Assembly (NCBI GenBank): GCA_009602735.1 | Contig: WELA01005980.1 | Location: 533,414-597,413, forward strand | Source of the DNA: Mesotaenium endlicherianum | Taxonomy: Eukaryota > Streptophyta > Zygnematophyceae > Zygnematales > Mesotaeniaceae | Direction of reading: 5' to 3' | Length of the DNA stretch: 64,000 nt | Part shown: positions 56,267-64,000 of the stretch, one piece after another | Layout: every line of letters starts with the position of its first letter | How positions within the stretch are numbered: the first letter of the stretch is position 1 | Translations under genes and position numbers: made by a program | Notes under the pieces: generated by a model | Told to the model about the DNA's origin: nothing | Database searches by the model: none | Seen by the model: the letters and a program-made list of their open reading frames with translations, nothing else

Positions 56267-56668
56267 TTATTGGAGTCCATAATGCATACTTTCATGCATG
56301 CCTTTTTTTTTTGGTTTCACGGGTCCTGGCTGCCAGCTGGCAGCCCAGGACCCTTGCTCACCTACTTAAATCCATGCTTCTTTCATAGGCTTGCTTCACG
56401 TAATTCAGGTGCTAGCTGGACTGTCATGGCTTGATGATTGCGTATGAAGAGGAAGGAGCCTTGAGGCTGAGACTGGAGGAGGAGGACCAGGAGGAAATTG
56501 TCAGCTGGCTGGAGATCTCACACCAGCAGTCACAGTTTCCTTTGGGCCTGCCTTAATAGGACCCAGGCAAAGCGCTTTCCTCATGATCAGCCATGAGGTT
56601 TTAATGCGGCTGTCAAGATTATGCTTAGCCAGTAGATCTCTTAGTGGCGACCTCCACAGGCTAGGTAG
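56267..56668 (+). repeat. D2 terminal segment B1
   Basis: About 390-400 bp from TTATTGGAGYCCATAATGCA to GTGGCGACCTCCACA, matching B2 at 57,304-57,673. Ten unmatched bases separate it from A2. Confidence 0.85.
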
Positions 56669-57301
56669 CTGACAGGTCTCTTTGTGTCGCCTGCTTCAGT
56701 TGTCGGCTGTGGTCGTCCTGGTGTACTTGGGCGCGACCAGGCTGGTCTGTGCGCGCGCCCTAGTGAACCTCCATAGCAGCCTAGGGCCGTCCTAGCTAGG
56801 ATCCGCGCGCTCGCACTCTAGTGCGCGTCCACGAGCGTTAGAGGAAGTTGCCACCTAGCCCTTTGCGCCGCCCCACGGCAGGATTGGGGCAGCTCCTCAG
56901 GGCTCTTCTCTCTCTCAGCTAGCTAGGATAGGGAGGAACACTATAAGCCTTAGCAGTGCTGGTCCCACATTACTTTTGACCAGCAAATCTTTGGTGTATA
57001 CCTCAACTTATCTAATCTGGCATTGATCTTGGGAAAACTCATTCAGGCTTACAACATCGCTAAGATCAAGGCACAAGATTCAGCTACGAGAGTCCCTGTG
57101 CTCCTATTCTCGCATAGTACCCGAGGCTGGTTGCCTTGGTGTGGTTCTGATCTGGACGGAAGCTGCTCATCCCCATTAAGAGCTGGTCGGAGCTTCCTGA
57201 GTTGCTTGCTAGAGCTGCATTGCCATCACTAACCCACTCCAGCTCAGTGGCAGCTCTGGTTGATTGCTTGCTTGTCACTGGCTTAATTAGCCAGCCCATT
57301 C
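56669..57301 (+). repeat. D2 terminal repeat A2
   Basis: About 630-bp copy of A1, lying between B1 and B2. Confidence 0.87.
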
Positions 57302-57303
57302 GG

Positions 57304-57673
57304 TTATTGGAGCCCATAATGCATACTTTAATGTCTTTCTTTTTTTGTTTCAGAGTCCTGGCTGCCAGCTGCTCACCTACTTAAATATATGCTTCTTTCA
57401 TAGGCTTGCTTCATGTAATTCAGGTGCTAGCTGGACTGCCATGGCTTGATGATTGCGTCTAAAGAGGAAGGAGCCTGAAGGCTGAGACTGGAGGAGGAGG
57501 ACCAGGAGGAAACTGTCAGCTGGCTGAAGATCTCACACCAGCAGTCGCAATTTCCTTTGGGTCTGTCTTAATAGGACCCAGGCAGAGCGCTTTCCTCATG
57601 ATCAGCCATGAGGTTTTAGTGCGGCTGTCAAGATTATGCTTAGCCAGTAGATCTCTTAGTGGCGACCTCCACA
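57304..57673 (+). repeat. D2 terminal segment B2
   Basis: About 370-bp copy of B1, slightly shorter through small length differences near its start. It closes D2 on the right, about nine bases before the flanking 10-mer. Confidence 0.85.
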
Positions 57674-57692
57674 AACTCGGCACCTCTTCATG

Positions 57693-59780
57693 ATATACCT
57701 TGCGATTAAGATAATGATTCAGGCTGATGCGTCGTGACATGACATTTTGTAAGCTTGGATTTTTGGTAGAAAGTTGGGTTGTTGCTTGGCATCAACGAAA
57801 TAGTGGCGTCCAATTAGTAACAAATTTTAAGTATGCAGGTCAATTTATAGACCTCTAGCCCTAAATATGACACGCTTTAAGGGTAATGAGTTGGAGGGGC
57901 GCCAGCTAAGAAGTCAGAGTGACTTGGACAGATACAACTGCAACGTACTGCGACGTCGGGCAAAGACACACCGGGGCAGACTCATTTGAGTATGTGCAGT
58001 AGTTTCTTGTTGTTAGTAAGACGCCCCTTACGTAATTATTGTGAGGGGAAAATCAGTAAGGGCCTTTGCTCGTGTGAGCGCGGGTCGGACGTGCCTCCAA
58101 AGATTTGTGTAAATGTGTGCGACCCGGATCGACGGGAAAGCGTTTGATCGTAAGGACGCATTTTCTACACGGCCCGCCCCTTGGCTGTCCCCATAAATTG
58201 GGCCCTCTGCGTAAATTAGCCCTCTTCTTTGCTTAGACAGAGCACCCTTGGGGCTAATTGTGAGCGGCCATGGCAAGAAGAAGCAAGGCCAAGCCTCACC
58301 TGAACCGCTAGGTAGCAGGTGAGGGGGGCGTGGAAGAGGGCGCTCTCGCTTGTTAGAAAGGCTCGTGGTGTCAAAAGGTTGGGAGCACATGCTGGTGGGC
58401 AGCCATGGCCGCTCGTTGTCGCAGGCGGCCATGGCCGCCTGGTTATTATAAGGATGTTAGAGAAAGAGAGGGTGGGAAGGGGAGGAAGAAGGCATGGTGG
58501 AGAAAGGAGGGAGGGAGGGAGGGATGGAGGGGAAGAGGTTGTGGCGTCAACCGCGAGCGTTGACAGCGCTCACGCTGTTTTAATGCTCAATTTTGTTGCG
58601 ATCATTTGGAGGGGCTTTGTGAGGGGAAATTTGATGGTCCTCTCACAAACTACAACATCGATCATGTTGAGTCTTCAATTGCTTAAAGTAACAGTCATGT
58701 TGAGTCATCGTGTTTTGCATGATGTTCTTGATTTGTCGTTATCATTTGGGGCTGGGCCAGTCATGGAAAATTTGCGCCCCTCTCAAACTTGCAGTTTGTA
58801 GAGAGGGATAGAAATTGATATGTTTTTGCAAGTTGATCCATGCTAGTGCATAAGCCAAGTGCGTGGTTGTAAGGACAAAAATACATTAAGAGAATTGATA
58901 CTGGTAAACTTGCTCGGGAGGCCAACCCTTGTCCAACATGGTGGATGGAGTTAAACAATCTTATTTTGAATCAATACCAATGCCTTGGACTAAACACTAA
59001 ATTTAAAATTATCAAGCCCACTTCTGACGCTAGCGCATACCCATCAACCGGAAGCTTAGAAATTAATAACTACATGTGTATATGACAGTAACTTAGTAGA
59101 CTACAAACGCATTTGAACAACTGTCGCTAGGCACACCTACCTAGAGGTTTCCCCAAAGAATCAATGAAAATCGATCCTGAAAATTGGCACATGTAATCCA
59201 CAGCGGGGCAAGTGGAACCCTCGCACTCTGACTGAGACACACAGAGTTCTCAGTATCCACATCCTCTCTCTAAGTTTATTGCACCCTTACAATGGCCTAA
59301 GTAGTTGATGTTAGTACAATACAAGTACGATGAGAGCTATCTCAGGCTGCCTCCATCTGCTACACCTACCAGACCGGCCTTCCTAAAATGTAGAAATGAG
59401 CACAGCATAATTGCTTCCTTGGCATGAGTCAATCCCTAGAGGGCGGGAATCGTAAGGAGCCGTTCTTTGCTAATCGAAGCACTTCTGTGCTTACTGGGAT
59501 CAAATAGCTGCGGGCCAGTTTGCACACAGCCCACTCTTTCCTAACAGAGAAGAAGCACACGACCGCGTGAATAGCGTCGGCTCGCTCGCAGGACATGATG
59601 CTCTTAACCTTGGAACCCGCATGTGAGCCAAAATTGCCCGCCTCCGCGGCGCCCATTATCAGGACAGTGCGCTTGAAGCAATGGAACTCCACACAGAAAG
59701 AGGGGGAGGGAGGGAGGGACGAAAGGAGGGAGGGAGGGAGGGGAGGGTGGGAAAAGGGTGAGGAGAGGTGCGGAAGGGCA
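57693..59780. other. 3' flank of the receiver-domain gene
   Basis: No gene was recognised. It contains purine-rich GGGA tracts at about 58,495-58,530 and 59,697-59,755, and must hold the 3' UTR of the minus-strand gene ending at 59,781. From 58,531 onward it is repeated exactly after 62,242. Confidence 0.6.
59697..59755. repeat. (GGGA)n purine tract
   Basis: Imperfect GGGAGGGA repeats just downstream of the receiver-gene stop codon; the same tract recurs at 63,409-63,467. Confidence 0.8.
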
Positions 59781-62241
59781 TCAGGCAGCCGCTGCCCTCA
59801 GCTCCCCCTCGCCTTCCTCCCCGCGCTCGTTGGGCAGCTGCACCAGCGCCAGCACCTTCTGCACAAGCGCCTTGCTGTCGATGGGCTTCGTCAGATAGCC
59901 GTCCATCCCTGCCGCCAGGCACTTATGCTCGTCGCCGCTCATGGCGTGCGCGGTTAGCGCGATGACCGGTGTGCGCACGCCAAACTGCGCCTCCCTCCTC
60001 CTGATCTCCTGGGTGGCTGCGTATCCGTCCAGCACAGGCATCTGTTATCACCCACGCACACACACACGCACCAACGCAGAAAGGCTTAGGCTCCGCAAGT
60101 GCTGCCGGCCGAAGCGCTGCCAGCTGGAGGTGGCTGCTGGCATGCGTCCCAAAAGTGGCCGTTCTATTGCCACATGGCACGCCGCTCAAAGTGATGACGA
60201 ATCCCTTGTTGCACATTCCCCCCACACCCCGCCAATGCTTTGCCCAGCGGGGGACACACACCCAGAGCTGCTCAATAGCACAAGCCACTACCTGCCTGGC
60301 TGGTGGTCTGCACAAGCAGGACAAGGCTCCCCACTTTCCCGCCCTCAGCCTCATCCTCCGAGACAGCAACGACGGCACATGCTTACTCACGATACCTCCT
60401 GCCCTCTGCGGCACCCTGTCATACAGTTTTGGTGTTTCTGTTTCTGCCCCTACCAGGATACAAGGCAGGGGCCAGCAGAAGTTGAGAGGGGAGACCCCTG
60501 CATGCAGGCAGCGCACTTGCGCAGATTGAGAGGGGCGCAGCACAACACGGAGCGTGCACCCAAGATGCAAGCAGCAAGCTGAGCCCGTGGTCACTCCCAG
60601 CAGCAGCACTCACCTGGCAGTCCATGAGCACGAGGTCGAGGCGGTGCGGCCTCTGCTGCTCCGCACCGGCCGCGCCCGCGCTGGCGGCGCGCGCGTGCTC
60701 GTGGCTCTGCATCAGCAGGTCCAGCGCCATCTGCCCGTTCTCCACCGCCACCACCGCCGCCCCGAGCTTCTTGAGCGTCAGCATGGCCACGCGCTGCAGC
60801 ATCAGCGTGTCCTCCGCCAGCAGGATCGTCAGCCCCTTGAGCGCCGACGGCGACCCCAGCATCAGCTTCCGGTTGGGCGCCGGCCCCGGTGGCAATGTGC
60901 CCGCCTGCCCGCCGTCGGCCCCTGCCATCGCCGTTGCCGCCGCCGTCGTTTCTGGGGGCAGATTGCCCCCACCCCCCCCTCCCTCGGCGACGCTGTCGGA
61001 TGACGACCTCCTGCTGTGGGTGTCCTCGCCCTTCTTCTTAGCCCACCCATTAGCGGCACACCCACCACCTCCCCCTGCCCCTGCCCCTCCTGTGCTGGTG
61101 CCAGCCTTCCAGCTGTCAGCCATCCCTTCGGCGCCTCCTCCTGCAGCGCCCGCTGCATCGCCGCCGCCAGGCTGGTGGCACGCTCTCTGTGCCCAGCTGG
61201 CGCCACCTGGCTCCCCGCCTTCCGGCGTGCTGCCAGGTGGCACCCCCTCGGGCGGCGGCGACGGCGACCACGACATGGACTTGCCCCTGTGGTAGGCCAG
61301 TGAAGCGTGGCTCCCGCCCTCGGGCTTGCCCCCGACAGCGACCTGCGGCTGGGCAGGTGGCGCCACCGCAGCCTCGCAAGACGCGCCGGCCCCTGCCCCC
61401 TGGGCCTGTGCCAGCGCGTGGCTCCGCCCACCGCCGCCACCTGGACTGCTCTCCAGGCCCGCCCCGTACCTTATCTCCATGGCCATGCTGAGCATGCGCT
61501 CCATGCGGGAGGGATGCAGGGGCTTGGATACGATGGCCACGCAGCCCGCCTGCTTGAGCGCCTCGCGCACGCTCGCGGGCGTGTTGGCAGCCACCAGCCA
61601 GATGACAGCCGGCCCCAGGCCCGGGCGGCCCACGCCGAGGTCACCCAGGCGCCGCAGAAGCCCCAGAAGCTCCCGCAGCGGCGCCAGCTGCGGTTCCAGC
61701 GCCGACGCGCGCATCGGCGAGAAGGGCTCCAGAATGGACACGGGCTCGCTCAGCGCCGCCTCCACCAGCTGCGGCAGCATGCTCGTGTCCACGATGATGA
61801 GGTCCAGCGACGACGGGTCGCCCAGGCCCTCGCCGGGCGGCATGCCGCCGCCCGCGGCCGCCGCCAGCATCACGGGCCCGCTGAAGCTGCCGCCCATGCT
61901 CATGCTCTTGCAGCCGCCCCCGCTCCCTCCGCCGCCGTTGCCGCTCTTGCGCCCGATGCCAATAAGCCCGCCCATCTTCGCGAGCGCAAACACGTTCCCC
62001 CCCGACGCCGACGCCCCCGCCCGCCCCTGCGCCTGGGCCTCTCCGCCGCCCGCCTCTGCCGCCGCCCCTCCGTGCTGCCGGCCTAGCCACGAGCCGCCGC
62101 CGCCCCCATGCCTCGAGCTGCTTGAGCGCGACAGCTGGCCGCCGCTGTTCGGAGGTGAGGGCTTCCTCTGGGGGCTCGCGTTCAGGGAGCTTGCGGCGCT
62201 GCTGCCAGGTGGCGCCGGCATCGGCGCGTCCTCCCCCCCCC
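59781..62241 (-). CDS. AHK-type hybrid histidine kinase, C-terminal receiver part
   Basis: Two-component signalling protein with a C-terminal receiver. Exons on the minus strand: 62,241-60,614 (open at its 5' end) and 60,041-59,781, phase 0 across a 572-bp intron. From the ATG at 62,221 it would be 622 residues; the frame stays open to the N at 62,242, so the true start may lie upstream. Residues about 140-250 form a degenerate receiver-like module ([35 protein letters not shown]). A long Gly/Ala/Pro/Ser linker follows, then a canonical receiver: [13 protein letters not shown] with the acidic pair, [14 protein letters not shown] with the phosphorylated Asp, [13 protein letters not shown] and YLTKPI with the Lys. 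A degenerate receiver followed by a true one is the layout of plant cytokinin-receptor-type kinases. The transmitter and ligand domains are not in view. Confidence 0.78.
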
Positions 62242-62242
62242 N
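62242..62242. other. Single-N contig join
   Basis: One unknown base separates the coding strand of the receiver gene from an exact copy of sequence that starts at 58,531. Confidence 0.95.
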
Positions 62243-64000
62243 GGAAGAGGTTGTGGCGTCAACCGCGAGCGTTGACAGCGCTCACGCTGTTTTAATGCTC
62301 AATTTTGTTGCGATCATTTGGAGGGGCTTTGTGAGGGGAAATTTGATGGTCCTCTCACAAACTACAACATCGATCATGTTGAGTCTTCAATTGCTTAAAG
62401 TAACAGTCATGTTGAGTCATCGTGTTTTGCATGATGTTCTTGATTTGTCGTTATCATTTGGGGCTGGGCCAGTCATGGAAAATTTGCGCCCCTCTCAAAC
62501 TTGCAGTTTGTAGAGAGGGATAGAAATTGATATGTTTTTGCAAGTTGATCCATGCTAGTGCATAAGCCAAGTGCGTGGTTGTAAGGACAAAAATACATTA
62601 AGAGAATTGATACTGGTAAACTTGCTCGGGAGGCCAACCCTTGTCCAACATGGTGGATGGAGTTAAACAATCTTATTTTGAATCAATACCAATGCCTTGG
62701 ACTAAACACTAAATTTAAAATTATCAAGCCCACTTCTGACGCTAGCGCATACCCATCAACCGGAAGCTTAGAAATTAATAACTACATGTGTATATGACAG
62801 TAACTTAGTAGACTACAAACGCATTTGAACAACTGTCGCTAGGCACACCTACCTAGAGGTTTCCCCAAAGAATCAATGAAAATCGATCCTGAAAATTGGC
62901 ACATGTAATCCACAGCGGGGCAAGTGGAACCCTCGCACTCTGACTGAGACACACAGAGTTCTCAGTATCCACATCCTCTCTCTAAGTTTATTGCACCCTT
63001 ACAATGGCCTAAGTAGTTGATGTTAGTACAATACAAGTACGATGAGAGCTATCTCAGGCTGCCTCCATCTGCTACACCTACCAGACCGGCCTTCCTAAAA
63101 TGTAGAAATGAGCACAGCATAATTGCTTCCTTGGCATGAGTCAATCCCTAGAGGGCGGGAATCGTAAGGAGCCGTTCTTTGCTAATCGAAGCACTTCTGT
63201 GCTTACTGGGATCAAATAGCTGCGGGCCAGTTTGCACACAGCCCACTCTTTCCTAACAGAGAAGAAGCACACGACCGCGTGAATAGCGTCGGCTCGCTCG
63301 CAGGACATGATGCTCTTAACCTTGGAACCCGCATGTGAGCCAAAATTGCCCGCCTCCGCGGCGCCCATTATCAGGACAGTGCGCTTGAAGCAATGGAACT
63401 CCACACAGAAAGAGGGGGAGGGAGGGAGGGACGAAAGGAGGGAGGGAGGGAGGGGAGGGTGGGAAAAGGGTGAGGAGAGGTGCGGAAGGGCATCAGGCAG
63501 CCGCTGCCCTCAGCTCCCCCTCGCCTTCCTCCCCGCGCTCGTTGGGCAGCTGCACCAGCGCCAGCACCTTCTGCACAAGCGCCTTGCTGTCGATGGGCTT
63601 CGTCAGATAGCCGTCCATCCCTGCCGCCAGGCACTTATGCTCGTCGCCGCTCATGGCGTGCGCGGTTAGCGCGATGACCGGTGTGCGCACGCCAAACTGC
63701 GCCTCCCTCCTCCTGATCTCCTGGGTGGCTGCGTATCCGTCCAGCACAGGCATCTGTTATCACCCACGCACACACACACGCACCAACGCAGAAAGGCTTA
63801 GGCTCCGCAAGTGCTGCCGGCCGAAGCGCTGCCAGCTGGAGGTGGCTGCTGGCATGCGTCCCAAAAGTGGCCGTTCTATTGCCACATGGCACGCCGCTCA
63901 AAGTGATGACGAATCCCTTGTTGCACATTCCCCCCACACCCCGCCAATGCTTTGCCCAGCGGGGGACACACACCCAGAGCTGCTCAATAGCACAAGCCAC
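62243..64000. repeat. Exact copy of 58,531-60,288 (offset 3,712)
   Basis: All lines compared are identical, including intergenic and intron sequence, at a constant offset of 3,712 bases to the window edge. Either a very recent tandem duplication or, more likely given the single N, an unmerged contig overlap. Confidence 0.95.
63493..64000 (-). CDS. Second copy of the receiver-gene last exon (partial gene)
   Basis: Exon 63,753-63,493 reads [20 protein letters not shown] onward to the same stop, followed on the right by the same intron up to the window edge. Sequence is identical to 59,781-60,288, so it is not evidence for a second expressed gene unless the duplication is shown to be real. Confidence 0.6.

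Larger units (their letters stand above)
47888..57682 (+). mobile_element. D2: second Ty3/gypsy element with DNMT and PHD finger
   Basis: About 9.8 kb, same plan as D1 without a nested insertion. Parts: terminal repeat A1, gag, retropepsin, DNMT3-like methyltransferase, RT-RNase H, DDE integrase, PHD finger, polypurine tract, B1, A2, B2. Clearly related to D1 in RT, integrase and PHD, but gag, linkers and terminal repeats are too different to be the same family. A1/A2 differ by about 5 percent or more by eye and the pol region has many breaks (ten or so), so it is older than D1. The same 10 bases, cctcttcatg, flank it at 47,878-47,887 and 57,683-57,692. Confidence 0.87.

Noticed and set aside
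60554-62513. Long plus-strand open frames opposite the receiver gene
   Set aside because: Antisense frames of a GC-rich coding exon. One of them crosses the single N at 62,242 and has Pro/Ala-rich composition without domains.
1-64000. CRISPR arrays, rRNA genes, bacterial operons, LINE elements
   Set aside because: No spaced identical short repeats, no rRNA-like sequence, introns throughout the host genes, and all RT sequence seen is of Ty3 type.

Overview
The window is nuclear DNA of a green-lineage eukaryote, most likely a charophyte-grade streptophyte alga or another early-branching streptophyte; the species cannot be named from sequence alone. The evidence is four intron-containing host genes with plant-type relatives: an MTP6-like metal transporter, a plant-style U11/U12-25K minor-spliceosome protein, a PEPKR2-like protein kinase and a cytokinin-receptor-style (AHK) receiver protein. 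Introns are rich in TG, CTGC and CTCTGC microsatellites. Chromoviruses and cytosine-methyltransferase-bearing Ty3/gypsy elements fit the same placement, since retrotransposon-borne DNMTs have been reported from charophytes.

Layout. 1-12.9 kb: host genes, MTP6-like (+, enters at its 3' half), SNRNP25/U11-U12-25K (+, complete, four exons) and a PEPKR2-like kinase (-, complete, four exons). 12.9-16.1 kb: unrecognised DNA and LTR-derived repeats. 16.15-37.67 kb: a very large Ty3/gypsy element, here called D1, with gag, protease, a DNMT3-like C5 cytosine methyltransferase, RT-RNase H, DDE integrase and a C-terminal PHD finger. A complete-looking minus-strand chromovirus, N (17,636-26,511), is nested in its gag with a perfect 5-bp target duplication. 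37.7-45.3 kb: remains of two other chromovirus families, C and F, with GA/CA microsatellites around a gap. 45.3-47.9 kb: non-coding DNA with a large imperfect inverted repeat. 47.9-57.7 kb: a second, older and more decayed DNMT/PHD Ty3 element, D2. 57.7-64 kb: a minus-strand receiver-domain gene, followed across a single N by an exact copy of its own 3' flank and last exon, probably an assembly artefact.

The most interesting system is the D1/D2 lineage. Both copies carry a methyltransferase between protease and RT, both end pol with a PHD finger where chromoviruses carry a chromodomain, and both have an unusual terminal arrangement A1-body-B1-A2-B2 with B1 directly after the polypurine tract. 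That is the split-direct-repeat layout of PAT/Ngaro-type DIRS elements, yet these elements encode a Ty3-type DDE integrase. It is also what a two-LTR circle would give if opened inside one LTR. The extra 3' coding region of N, downstream of its chromodomain, is a second point of interest.

Limits: host exons were placed by eye from splice signals, reading phase and family resemblance. All retroelement copies are treated as fossils and only their parts and state are given. Two N gaps (28,246-29,038 and 40,485-40,681) hide sequence.
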